Source of the DNA: CAWEYO01 sp963813315
Lineage (GTDB): Bacteria; Pseudomonadota; Alphaproteobacteria; Rhizobiales; Rhizobiaceae
Direction of reading: 5' to 3'
Assembly (NCBI GenBank): GCA_963813315.1
Contig: CAWEYO010000018.1
Span: 1 to 64,000, forward strand
DNA length: 64,000 nucleotides
Below are positions 17,474 to 27,171 of the stretch, piece after piece. Every line of letters starts with the position of its first letter. Within the stretch, counting starts at the first letter, position 1. The position numbers and the translations under genes were made by a program. The notes beneath the pieces were generated by a model, which did no database searches, was not told the origin of the DNA, and worked only from the letters and a program-made list of their open reading frames with translations.

Positions 17474-18178
17474 TCACCGCCGCCAAGCGGCTTCCGCATT
17501 TTCGCGCAACAATTCGAGAAGGCTCTCCGCTTCACGGCCTGCGCCTTTCTCATCGCCGTCGAGGATCGCGCGGATCAGCGCAGACGTGACGCTCGGCGGC
17601 TTCCGCAAGGCCGGTGTCGGCCTGGTAGCGGAACCAGAAGCGGCGGCTGTGGGTCTGCAAAGGGGCAGCCAGCCGTGCGGCGAACGGATTGTCGGCGGCC
17701 GCGGCAATCGCTTCGTCGAGCGCCTTGTCGGCTTCCAGGAAGGCGACGACATCGCCCGCGATCACCGCCTTCTGCATGCCGAGCGCTGCCTCATGGAATC
17801 GCTCGGCCGCCTCGCTGCGTGACGAAGCGGGCCGCCGAGCGGGCAAGGATGATCTCGACGCCGCAGCCGCGCGTCGAGCACGCGCAGCCAGTCGGCGGCG
17901 TGCAACGGCGCGATCGCAAGGCCGGCACGCGGCCGCACTTCGAGCAGGCCTTCCCAGGCCAGCCGCTGGATCGCCTCGCGCACCGGCGTGCGGCCGAGCC
18001 CGAGACGCTCGATCAGCGCGCCCTCGGTGGCGACGCTCGCCGGCGCCAGCTCCAGCGTGACGATCATGCGCTCCAGCGCATCGATAGGCCTTCGCCGCAG
18101 CCGGTTCGAACCCCGGTGATCCGCTGATGCTGCAAGTGCGCCTCCACTGATATATTTTTGATATATCACGTCGACCAT
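17474..18178 (-). CDS. GntR/FadR-type transcription regulator (frameshifted as given)
   Basis: ATEGALIERLGLGRTPVREA and IQRLAWEGLLEVRPRAGLAI form the GntR winged helix. After shifts the FCD effector domain reads VEIILARSAARFVT, SEAAERFHEAALGMQKAVIA, DNPFAARLAAPLQTHSRRFW and SALIRAILDGDEKGAGREAE. Three breaks near 17868, 17823 and 17591 are each explained by one extra base; another probably lies near 18082, so the true start is uncertain. It is divergent from the DapA-family gene, with two gatatatc-containing operators between them. It resembles HypR-type regulators of hydroxyproline use. Confidence 0.7.
18148..18168. promoter_or_regulatory. Putative GntR operator 1
   Basis: TGATATAT and ATATATCA are arranged as an inverted repeat with a 5-bp spacer. 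It is close to the likely GntR start and very AT-rich in a GC-rich region. Together with the site at 18203 it suggests autoregulation and control of the divergent catabolic genes. Confidence 0.6.
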
Positions 18179-18202
18179 CGATTGACAGCCCGGCCAGGCA
18201 GT

Positions 18203-18225
18203 TAGATATATCAGTGATATATCAG
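18203..18225. promoter_or_regulatory. Putative GntR operator 2
   Basis: Two GATATATC units stand in tandem (AGATATATCAG then TGATATATCAG), ending 14 bp before the DapA-family start codon at 18239. The match to the operator at 18148 implies a shared binding protein. Confidence 0.6.
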
Positions 18226-18238
18226 ATGGAGAGCGCGC

Positions 18239-19137
18239 ATGTGGACCGGAGTTTTTCCCGCCGTCACGACCAAATTCACCGAGGATGACCGGCTCGACCA
18301 TGCCGAGATGGAGCGCTGCTTCGCTCTTCAGATGGAGGCCGGCTGCGACGGCATCATCGTTTGCGGCTCGCTCGGCGAAGGGCCGATGCTGTCGCTCGAC
18401 GAGAAGCTCGCGGTGCTGAAGACCGCGCAGGGTGTCGGCCAGGGGCAAGCCCGTGCTGCTGACCGTCAACGAGGCGGCGACACGCGACGGCGCGAACATT
18501 GCGAAGCAGGCCGCCCAGGCCGGCGCCGACGGGCTGATGGTCGTGCCAAGCCCGATCTATCACACCAACCCGGAAGAGACGGTGGCGACGCTGAAGGCGG
18601 TCGCCGCGGCCGGCGGACTGCCGGTGATGATCTATTCCAACCGCATCGCCTATCGCGTCGACGTGACGGTCGAAGATCATGGAGGAGCTTGCCCGCAATC
18701 CGCTGTTCGTCGCGATCAAGGAATCGTCCGACGACATCCGCCGCTCGACCGAGATCATCAACCGTTTCGGCGACCGCTTCGACCTGTTCACCGGCGTCGA
18801 CAATCTCGCCTTCGAGGCGCTGTGCGGTCGGCGCGATCGGCTGGGTGGCCGGTCTGGTCGACCGCCTTCCCGCGCGAGACGGTTGCGATCTACCAGCTGA
18901 TGAGACAGGGCCGACGCGACGAGGCGCTCGCCATCTACCGCTGGTTCCGGCCGCTGCTCGACCTCGACGTCTCGACCTATCTCGTCCAGAACATCAAGCT
19001 CGCCGAAGTTCATCGCCATCGGCACCAATGACCGCGTGCGCATGCCGCGCCAGCCGCTGTCGGGCGAGCGGCGCAAGGCGGTGGAGAAGGTCGTCAAGGA
19101 CGCGCTGGCGGCGCGGCCGGAACTGCCGAAGTTCTGA
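18239..19137 (+). CDS. DapA-family lyase, probable pyrroline-4-hydroxy-2-carboxylate deaminase (frameshifted)
   Basis: Frame-corrected, the protein is about 298 residues. FTEDDRLDHAEMERCF, GIIVCGSLGEGPMLSLDEK, PVLLTVNEAATRDG, ADGLMVVPSPIYHTNP and FVAIKESSDDIRRSTEIINR show the DapA TIM barrel, with the Schiff-base Lys in AIKESS and the Tyr in PIYHT. In the company of an epimerase and a D-amino-acid oxidoreductase the best guess is the HypD-type deaminase that yields 2-oxoglutarate semialdehyde from the hydroxyproline intermediate. Five extra single bases (near 18441, 18673, 18826, 18860, 19009) break the frame. Other aldolases of the family cannot be excluded. Confidence 0.7.
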
Positions 19138-19212
19138 GCGTAGCGGTTTTCGCAAAGAGAATCAAAGAGTTAGAGCGCAGTTGCGACTCCGGAAGAAGTC
19201 CTCGCGCTGTGG
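19138..19212. repeat. Partial palindromic intergenic repeat
   Basis: GTAGCGGTTTTCGCAAAG and AATCAAAGAGTTAGAGCGCA match the second half of the repeat at 14591 and 26378. The first arm is missing. Confidence 0.55.
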
Positions 19213-19224
19213 AGGCCCGAGCCC

Positions 19225-20494
19225 ATGACTTCGCCGGACGGCACGCCAAGCGATATCGCCATCATCGGCGGCCGGCATCATCGGCATCTGCGCTGCGGCC
19301 TATCTGGCGGAGGCTGGGCGCAAGGTCACGGTCATCGACCGCACCGGCATCTGCGAGGAGACCAGCTCGGGCAATGCCGCGGCGCTCGCCTTCTCCGACG
19401 TGCTGCCGCTCGCCCACAAGGGCATGATTGCGAGCAGTGCCGAAATGGCTCGCCGATCCGCTCGGGCCGCTCACCATTCCGCCCGCCTATCTGCCGAAGC
19501 TGCTGCCCTGGCTTTGTCGCTTCTGGCGCGCCGGCCAGCCCGGCCGCGTTCGAGGCGGGCCTCGCCGCGCAGGCCGCGCTGATGAAGCTCGCGGAAAGCG
19601 AGTGGATGGCCCTGATGCAGCGCTCCGGCACGCTGCCGATGCTGCGCGAGGATGGCGCGCTGGAACTCTACGAGAGCGATGCCGAGTTCCAGGCATCGCT
19701 GCCCGGCTGGGCCGCGCGCGACCGCTTCGGCATCGACTACCGGCACCTTGCGCGCGAGGAACTCGCCGTCCTTCCAGCCCGGCTTGTCAGGCCGTTTCAC
19801 AGCCGGCACTTTCGTGCCGGGCTGGAAGACTGTGAGCGATCCCGAAGGATCTCGGCAAGGCGGTCTGGCGGTATGCGGAAGAGAAGGGCGCGAGCTTCGT
19901 CCGCGGGCGACGTCGGTCTGGCGCGTTCCGTCGGGCGACCGGATTGCGCTCCAGCTTCGCCGCGGCCGCACCATCATGGCGCGAGCCATCTGGTGATCGC
20001 CGCCGGCGCATGGTCGCACCTCCTGGCACGACAGCTCGGCGAGCAGGATTCCGCTCGAAACCGAGCGCGGCTACAACACGACGCTGCCGAAGGACGCCTT
20101 CGACGTGAAGCGGCAGCTTATCTTTTCCGGGCACGGCTTCGTCATCACGCCGCTCGCAACGGGTCTCCGCATCGGCGGCGCCGTCGAGCTCGGGGGCATC
20201 CAGCCGGCCGCCGAATTTCAGCGCGGTCGAAGGCGATGCTGGAAAAGGCGAAACGATTCCTGCCTGGCCTCGATACACGCGGCGGCCGCGAATGGATGGG
20301 GTTTCGGCCGTCGCTGCCGGATTCGCTGCCCGTCATCGGCCGCTCGAAGCACCAGGCGAATGTCTTCTACGCTTTCGGCCACGGCCATCTCGGCCTCACG
20401 CAGGCCGCCGCCACCGGGCGGTTGATCCGCGACGCTCATCCTGGGGCAAGCTCCGGCGATCGACCTGTTACCCTTTTCCGCACAGCGGTTCTGA
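19225..20494 (+). CDS. FAD-dependent D-amino-acid oxidoreductase, probable cis-4-hydroxy-D-proline dehydrogenase (frameshifted)
   Basis: Frame-corrected, the N-terminus reads DIAIIGG then GIIGICAAAYLAEAGRKVTV, a dinucleotide-binding fold of the DadA/DAO family. CEETSSGNAAALAFSDVLPL is the DadA-like second motif, and GREWMGFRPSLPDSLPVIGR with FYAFGHGHLGLTQAAATGRL forms the C-terminal FAD contact. The end in the correct frame is DLILGQAPAIDLLPFSAQRF, stop at 20492. At least six frame breaks occur. The epimerase gene begins 17 bp later, so the product probably oxidises the D-isomer made by that enzyme. Confidence 0.7.
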
Positions 20495-20510
20495 ATGGAG
20501 CACGGGCGCA

Positions 20511-21517
20511 ATGGCGCGGCATTCCTTCTCTCTGCATCGACGGCCATACCTGCGGCAATCCGGTGCGGCTGGTGGCCGGCGGCGGACCGCTTCTGAACGG
20601 CGCCACCATGATGGAGCGGCGCGCGCATTTCCTCGCCGAATATGACTGGATCCGCACCGGCCTGATGTTCGAGCCGCGCGGCCACGACGTGATGTCGGGC
20701 TCGATCCTCTACCCGCCGACGCGTGAAGACTGCGACATCGCCATCCTGTTCATCGAGACATCCGGCTGCCTGCCGATGTGCGGCCATGGCACGATCGGCA
20801 CCGTCACGATGGCGATCGAGCACGGGCTGGTGAAGCCGAGGACGCCCGGCGTGTTGAGGCTCGACACTCCCGCCGGTCTGGTCATCGCCGAATACCGGCA
20901 GGAAGGCGAACATGTCGAAGAGGTGCGCATCACCAATGTGCCGTCCTTCCTCTACGCCGAGGGGCTGGCGGTCGAGTGCCCGGCGTTGGGCGAGATCAAG
21001 GTCGATGTCGCCTATGGCGGCAATTTCTACGCAATCGTCGAGCCGCAGGAGAACTACCGCGACATGGCGGATCATCCGGTCGGCGGATCTGATCGCCTGG
21101 AGCCCGGTGCTGCGATCAGCGGCTGAACGAAGCCTATACAGTTTCGTGCATCCGGCCAATCCCGGAATCAACCGGCTGTCGCATATGCTGTGGACAGGCG
21201 CACCCGCAGCGCAGGAGGCCGATGCCCGCAACGCGGTGTTCTACGGCGACAAGGCGATCGACCGATCGCCCTGCGGCACCGGCACGTCGGCGCGCATGGC
21301 GCAGCTCCATGCCAGGGGCGAGCTCAAGGCGGGCGACGCGTTCGTGCATGAATCGATCATCGGCTCGCTGTTCAGCGGCCGCGTCGAGCGCGAAACGAAC
21401 GTGGGCGGCCGGCCGGCGATCGTGCCGTCGATCGGCGGCTGGGCACGAATGACCGGATACAACACCATCTTCATCGACGACCGCGATCCGTTCGCGCACG
21501 GATTTGTCGTCGGCTGA
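20511..21517 (+). CDS. 4-hydroxyproline 2-epimerase (proline racemase family), frameshifted
   Basis: MARHSFF, CIDGHTCGNPVRLVAGGGPL (after an extra base near 20528), EYDWIRTGLMFEPRGHDVMS, TSGCLPMCGHGTIGTVTMAI and DRSPCGTGTSARMAQL identify the family. The two catalytic cysteines are those of MCGHG and SPCGTG; Cys instead of Thr at the second site fits an epimerase and not the dehydratase branch. Frame breaks lie near 21082-21140. Together with the oxidoreductase, deaminase and GntR gene it makes trans-4-hydroxy-L-proline the likely substrate of the cluster. Confidence 0.8.
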
Positions 21518-21798
21518 ACCCTGCATACAGTCGCGCACGTCTCTTGCGCGAGGCTCGTTGAATGTCGATTCGCCGTTGCCCGCCCGAAACCAGGTATGCC
21601 GGGCTCTTCCAAGACATTGCGCTGTGCCAATGATAGCATCTCCATGCAAAAAGCTGTACGATTGCGGCATCGCCGCCGGTAAGCGCTGCGAGAACAAAAA
21701 AATGCCGTTGCAATCCGGGCGCGAAGCACTAAGGACTAGCGGAAATATGAAAAAGGAATGCGCCATCGAGGCGACATTCCCGGGGAGCGACGTTACAG

Positions 21799-22704
21799 AT
21801 GGAATACTTTGTCCAGCAGCTTATCAATGGGCTGACGCTGGGATCGATCTATGGCCTGATCGCTATCGGCTATACGATGGTCTACGGCATCATCGGCATG
21901 ATCAATTTCGCCCATGGCGACATATTCATGGTCGGCGCTTTCGCCGCTCTGATCGTCATTCCTGGTACTGCTCGGGCTGTTCTACACGGTGCCGGTGGTG
22001 ATCGCGCTTGCTGGTCATGATGATCGTCGCGATGCTGCTCACCAGTCTCTACAACTGGACCATCGAAAAAGTGGCGTACCGGCCGCTTGCGCGGCTCGTT
22101 CCGGCTTGCGCCGCTGATCACTGCGATCGGCATGTCGATCGCGCTTTCGAACTTCGTGCAGGTCACGCAGGGTCCCCGCAACAAGCCGATCCCGCCGATG
22201 ATCTCGCAGACCTACAACATCGCCGGCGTAACAATCTCGCTGAAGCAGGTCGTCATCGTCCTGGTTACCGCCGTTCTGCTCACCTGCTTCTGGTATATCG
22301 TCAACAAAACGCCGCTCGGACGCGCCCAGCGCGCTTGCGAGCAGGACCGCAAGATGGCGTCGCTGCTCGGCATCGATGTCGACCGCACGATCTCGATCAC
22401 CTTCATCATGGGTGCGGCTCTCGCCGCGGTCGCCGGTACCCTGTTCCTCATGTATTACGGCGTCGTCGTCTTCTCCGACGGGTTCGTGCCGGGCGTCAAA
22501 GCCTTCACGGCGGCGGTTCTTGGCGGCATCGGCTCGTTGCCGGGTGCCGTTCTCGGCGGGCTTCTGATCGGAATCATCGAATCCTTATGGTCCGCCTATT
22601 TCTCGATCGACTACAAGGACGTGGCCGCGTTCTCGATCCTTGCGATCGTTTTGATCTTCCTGCCGTCCGGCCTTATGGGCCGCCCGGAAGTCGAGAAGGT
22701 GTGA
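21799..22704 (+). CDS. livH: Branched-chain amino acid ABC transporter permease LivH (frameshifted)
   Basis: Inner-membrane permease with about eight helices. MEYFVQQLINGLTLGSIYGL, GYTMVYGIIGMINFAHGDIF, RLAPLITAIGMSIALSNFVQ, then ACEQDRKMASLLGIDVDRTI, the EAA-like loop contacting the ATPases. The C-terminal half from 22087 is clean to PEVEKV. Three extra bases near 21962, 22013 and 22103 disturb the first third. LivM follows after 4 bp. The 280-bp gap upstream (21518-21798) contains no recognised gene. Confidence 0.9.
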
Positions 22705-22708
22705 GCCC

Positions 22709-24108
22709 ATGGCCGTGACCACCGCAACCACCGACAAGACAGCGAACAACGTCATCGCCAACGCGGCGCGCGAGGCGGTCTATGCCGGCCTGATCGCATT
22801 CGGCCTGTTCGTGCTTCTGGTCGGGCTGAAGACCGACCAGAACATCCGCAACGAACTGATCCTCGTCCAGCGCTGGGGCCTGCTCGCGATCCTGGTCGGC
22901 ATTGTCATGGCCGGCCGGTTCGTTATTTCCGCTTTCCTCCGGCCGGAACTCGATAGGCGGCGAGCGGCCCGTGCCGCCGCCAAACCCGCCGAGGCGGCCG
23001 CAGAGGAGTCCTTCTTCAAGCGGAACTTCAACGCCATCGGGCTGGCATTCCTGCTCCTCTTTCCAGTAATCGTCATTTCGCTCACCGGCCTGCAGGGCTC
23101 GCTGAAATGGGTCGACAATTTCGGCATTCAGATCCTGATCTATGTGATGCTCGCCTGGGGCCTCAACGTGGTTGTCGGCCTCGCCGGCCTGCTCGATCTC
23201 GGATACGTCGCCTTCTATGCGGTCGGCGCCTATGCCTACGCGCTGCTCGGCACGCATTTCGGGCTGTCGTTCTGGATCCTGCTGCCAGCTGCCGGCGCCA
23301 TGGCCGCCATGTGGGGCATCATGCTCGGTTTCCCGGTATTGAGGCTGCGCGGAGACTACCTGGCTATCGTCACGCTGGCCTTTGGCGAGATCATCCGGCT
23401 GGTGATCATCAACTGGCGTGAGGTCACCAACGGCACGGCCGGCATATCGGGCATCCCGAAGGTGACGTTCTTCGGCCTCGTAACTTTCAACGTCTCGGAC
23501 CCGAACTATTTCGGCAAGGTGCTTCGGCATGGCCGCATCGGGTGTCTACTACAAGATATTCCTCTATTATCTTATCCTGATGCTTTGCTTGCTCACGGCC
23601 TTCGTCACGATCAGGCTGCGCCGCATGCCGGTCGGCCGCGCCTGGGAAGCGCTGCGTGAGGATGAGATCGCCTGCCGCTCGCTCGGCATCAACACCACCA
23701 ATACCAAGCTGACCGCCTTTGCTATCGGCGCCATGTTCGGCGGCTTCGCCGGTTCCTTCTTCGCCGCGCGGCAAGGCTTCGTCAGCCCGGAATCGTTCGT
23801 CTTCCTGGAATCGGCGGTCATCCTGGCCATCGTCGTGCTCGGAGGAATGGGGTCACTTACCGGCATCGCGATCGCCGCCGCGGTCATGATCGGCGGCACC
23901 GAAATCCTGCGCGAGATGCAGTTCCTGAAGGCTGTCTTCGGCGAGAGCTTCACGCCGGAACTTTATCGAATGCTGCTCTTCGGTCTCGCCATGGTTGTCG
24001 TCATGGTTTGGAAGCCGCGCGGCTTCGTCGGCAGCCGTGAACCCACAGCCTTCCTCTCACGAGAGAAAAGCCGTTTCCGGCGCCTTTACCAAGGAAGGGC
24101 ACGGCTGA
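22709..24108 (+). CDS. livM: Branched-chain amino acid ABC transporter permease LivM (two frameshifts)
   Basis: The ~465-residue permease has a long N-terminal region typical of rhizobia, with two extra helices and an Ala-rich linker (RRRAARAAAKPAEAAAEESF). The LivM core follows: MLAWGLNVVVGLAGLLDLGY, LRLRGDYLAIVTLAFGEIIR and REDEIACRSLGINTTNTKLT. An extra base near 23524 breaks the frame inside a loop, and another near 24068 hides the true end AVSGAFTKEGHG at 24106-24108. It forms the membrane channel with LivH. Confidence 0.9.
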
Positions 24109-25648
24109 TGGCTGGGGACGTCCAATCCATGAATGATGCCGATCCTCAAGGTCGAACACCTTTCGATGAAATTCGGCGGTCTGGTGGCCATCGGCGACCT
24201 GTCCTTCGAAGCAAAGCGCGGGGAAATCACCGCGCTCATCGGTCCCAACGGTGCGGGCAAGACGACGGTCTTCAACTGCATCACCGGCTTCTACAAGCCG
24301 ACTGAGGGCATGCTGACGTTGAGGCGGCAGGACGGCACCGAGTTTCTTCTGGAACGGTTGCCGAACCACGAGATTCCGGCCCGCGCCAAGGTTGCCCGCA
24401 CCTTCCAGAACATCCGGCTCTTCTCGGGCATGACGCTCCTGGAAAACCTGCTCGTGGCCCAGCACAACAAGCTGATGGTCGCGTCCGGCTTCACAGTGCT
24501 CGGATTGCTCGGTCTTCGCCACCTACCGCAGGGCTTCGGCGGAGTCGATCGAACTGGCGAGGTTCTGGCTGGAAAAGGCTGAGTTGGTCGATCGCGCCGA
24601 TGATCCGGCCGGCGATCTGCCTTACGGTGCCCAACGCCGCCTGGAGATCGCACGCGCGATGTGCACGGGCCCCGAACTGCTCTGCCTTGACGAGCCCGCG
24701 GCGGGTCTCAACCCGCGAGAATCAGCCGCGCTGAACGCGCTTCTCAACGACATCAAGGACAGTACCGGGACGTCCATCCTACTGATCGAGCATGACATGT
24801 CGGTCGTGATGCAGATTTCCGACCACGTCGTCGTCCTGGAATACGGACGCAAGATTTCGGACGGCGATCCCCTCTTCGTCAGGAGCGACCCGCGCGTCAT
24901 CGCCGCCTATCTTGGCGTGGAGGACGAGGAAGTAACCGAAGTGCTGGTCGAAGTCGGCGACGAACAGGTCATCGAGGAACTCGACGCGGAACCGGATCCG
25001 GCCCATGGGCCGAGCGCGTCTGCCTCGATGCTGGCGGGACCGGTGACGGACACGATCGCTCACAGCGACGAATATGGAGAAAGGGTCACCGTTTCGCCGG
25101 GCGCCTCCAAAGCCGCCCAGGTCGAAAAGCGACTGGCGAGGGCAGGGTCGGCGCCAGCGAAGAAGACGGCCGCCAAGGCAGCGCCCGCAAAGGCTGCCGC
25201 CAAGCCCGCCGCCCCGGTAAAAGCTGCCTCCAAGCCGCCGGTGCCGGTCAAGTCCGCTGCCGAGCCTCCAGCGCCGGCGAAGGCAGGCACGGCCAAGGCG
25301 ACGAAGCCCACGGCCGAAGCCAAGCCGGCAGCTTTGGCAGCACTTTCGAACAGGCTCAAGGCTCCGCGTGGCGGCAAGGCCGACCGGCTGATCCTTATCA
25401 AGGGCATCGGCCCGGTCAACGAGAAGAAACTCAACGACCACGGCATCTTCCATTTCGAACAGATCGCGGCATGGAAAAAGGCGGATATCGCCGCCGCCGA
25501 GACGTATCTCGAATTCGACGGCCGGATAGAACGGGAAGACTGGATCGGGCAGGCGAAAGTGCTGGCGAAGCAAGCCGCTTCCGCCGCATCGACCGGCAAG
25601 AATACGGCGGGCGCTAAACCGACCCCCGGCAAGGGGGGGCGTAAGTAA
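24109..25648 (+). CDS. livG: LivG ABC ATPase fused to a helix-hairpin-helix tail (frameshifted)
   Basis: The ATPase domain shows Walker A IGPNGAGKTTVFNCITGFY, ARTFQNIRLFSGMTLLEN (Q-loop region), then after breaks near 24515-24585 LPYGAQRRLEIARAMCTGPE (signature), LLCLDEPAAGLNP (Walker B) and LIEHDMSVV (H-loop). Where LivG normally stops (AYLGVE, ~24920) the frame runs on 240 residues. An acidic piece and an Ala/Lys/Pro linker (24920-25370) lead to DRLILIKGIGPVNEKKLNDH, GIFHFEQIAAWKKADIAAAE and FDGRIEREDWIGQAKVLAKQ. This last block strongly resembles the GIGP helix-hairpin-helix tails on rhizobial NuoE and ribosomal protein L21. Start may be ATG 24109 with a break, or ATG 24133 without. It shares TAATG with livF. 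Confidence 0.85.
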
Positions 25649-26378
25649 TGGCCGCGAAAGCGCTGCTCAACGTTGAAGGCGTCGAGACCTACTACGGCAA
25701 CATCCGTGCGCTGAACGGCGTCAACGTTACGGTCGAACGAGGGCGAGATCGTCGCCCTCATCGGCGCCAACGGCGCCGGCAAGTCCACGCTGATGATGAC
25801 GATCTTCGGCAGCCCGCGAGCGCGCCACGGCAAGATCACTTTTGTCGGCACGGACATCACCGAGATGCCGACCCACGAAATCGCTCGGCTTCGCATCGCC
25901 CAGTCGCCGGAAGGTCGCCGGATCTTCCCGCGCATGACGGTGAAAGAAAATCTGCAGATGGGCGCCAGCCTCGACAATCTGCAGCACTTCGACGAGGACG
26001 TCGAAAAAGTCTTCACGCTGTTTCCGCGCCTCAAGGAACGCATCAGCCAGCGCGGCGGCACGCTGTCGGGCGGCGAACAGCAGATGCTGTCGATCTGCGC
26101 GCGCGCTGATGGCGCGGCCGAAGCTGCTTTTGCTCGACGAGCCGTCGCTTGGACTTGCGCCGCTGATCGTCAAGCAGATCTTCGACGCAATCCGTGAGCT
26201 GAACCGTACGCAGGGCTTGACGGTATTCCTCGTCGAGCAGAACGCGTTCGGTGCGCTGAAGCTCGCTAATCGCGGCTACGTGATGGTCAACGGCAACGTT
26301 ACGATGAGCGGCACGGGCAAGGAATTGCTTGCCGATCCGGAGGTGCGCGCGGCCTATCTGGAAGGCGGGCGGCACTAG
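25648..26378 (+). CDS. livF: Branched-chain amino acid ABC transporter ATPase LivF (two frameshifts)
   Basis: The ~242-residue ATPase starts MAAKALLNVEGVETYYGNIR. Walker A IGANGAGKSTLMMTIFGSPR, ARLRIAQSPEGRRIFPRMTV, LSGGEQQMLSI (signature), KLLLLDEPSLGLAPLIVKQI (Walker B) and VFLVEQNAF follow. Extra bases near 25740 and 26100 split it into three pieces that join exactly once these are removed. It pairs with LivG at the LivHM channel. Confidence 0.92.
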
Positions 26379-26505
26379 AGCATGATCCCGAAAAGTGCGT
26401 AGCGGTTTTCGGACAAGATCATGCGAGAACCAAAGAGCATGATCCCGAAAAGTGTGCAGCGGTTTTCGGACAAGATCATGCGAAGTCAAAGAATTAGAGC
26501 GCGAT
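26378..26505. repeat. Tandem pair of palindromic intergenic repeats
   Basis: GCATGATCCCGAAAAGTG, AGCGGTTTTCGGACAAGATC and ATGC form a hairpin that occurs twice in direct tandem, followed by the AGAGCGCGATGAAGGTTCCA arm. A solo end of the 145-bp repeat family (GTGTGTAGG...AAGTCAGGCC) follows at 26528-26560. The pair lies between livF and the DUF6867 gene and could act as a processing or attenuation structure. Confidence 0.75.
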
Positions 26506-26592
26506 GAAGGTTCCAATTGAACGATCTAGGGTGTGTAGGAATTTAAGTCAGGCCGAGTTGAAAAGCATCTCGCTCTTCCTGGGAGATTGAAA

Positions 26593-26946
26593 ATGCAAGG
26601 CATTATCTACGAAGAGGCTTCCTTCGGATCGTTCTTCCTTGTCACCTGCCTGCTCGGCGGGGGCGCGGCCTGGATGACCGGCAAGGCTTGTGCCCAGACC
26701 TGGAAACCATACCCGAACCTCATTCTCTATCTCCTCCTGCTCGGGGTTGCGGTGCGGTTCATCCACCACGCGCTGTTCGAGGGCACGATGTTTACGCTGC
26801 ACTATTACATCGTGGATACGATCTTTCTCATGATCGTCGGCAGCCTCGGCTATCGCTATACGAGGGCCAGTCAGATGGTGACGCAATACCACTGGCTTTA
26901 CGAGAGAGCGTCCCCGCTTACCTGGAGGTCGCGAAGCCAAAGCTAA
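26593..26946 (+). CDS. DUF6867 family membrane protein of the Liv cluster
   Basis: The 117-residue protein has three predicted membrane helices: FGSFFLVTCLLGGGAAWMTG, LILYLLLLGVAVRFIHHALF and YYIVDTIFLMIVGSLGYRYT. The end MVTQYHWLYERASPLTW is the conserved tail. The family is found in rhizobial livHMGF-K clusters, so a link to branched-chain amino acid uptake is likely but its role is unknown. ATG at 26593 is preferred over the TTG 6 bp upstream; GGGAG lies at 26581-26585. Confidence 0.75.
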   Translation: MQGIIYEEASFGSFFLVTCLLGGGAAWMTGKACAQTWKPYPNLILYLLLLGVAVRFIHHALFEGTMFTLHYYIVDTIFLMIVGSLGYRYTRASQMVTQYHWLYERASPLTWRSRSQS

Positions 26947-27006
26947 AGCATGGTCTCGAAAAGCTCGCTATCTCGCCATAGCGTCGCCTACAATCGCCGG
27001 TACTGG

Positions 27007-27028
27007 AGCAAGATGAGATTGCTCTAGG
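27007..27028. repeat. Short remnant of the TAGAGCAAGATGAG repeat end
   Basis: GAGCAAGATGAGATTGCTC followed by TA matches the terminal inverted repeat of the element at 28404-28676 and forms a small hairpin. It lies in the 225-bp livK upstream region, where I see no other feature besides the GGGAG ribosome site at 27161. Confidence 0.5.
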
Positions 27029-27171
27029 CTGTGCGCATTTGCCAATTGCGGCGATTTGGGGACAAATCGACGTGACAAGTGCCGGAAAATCGGCAATCTA
27101 TCCCGTCTGCGATATGGGTGGGTCGCATGAATGGGTTGTCCAAGCTCACCCTGTTTTATGGGAGTTGATAA

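Noticed and set aside
26378..26505. CRISPR-like array
   Set aside because: There are only two direct units of a palindromic repeat with no spacer series and no cas genes; it matches dispersed intergenic repeats elsewhere in the window.
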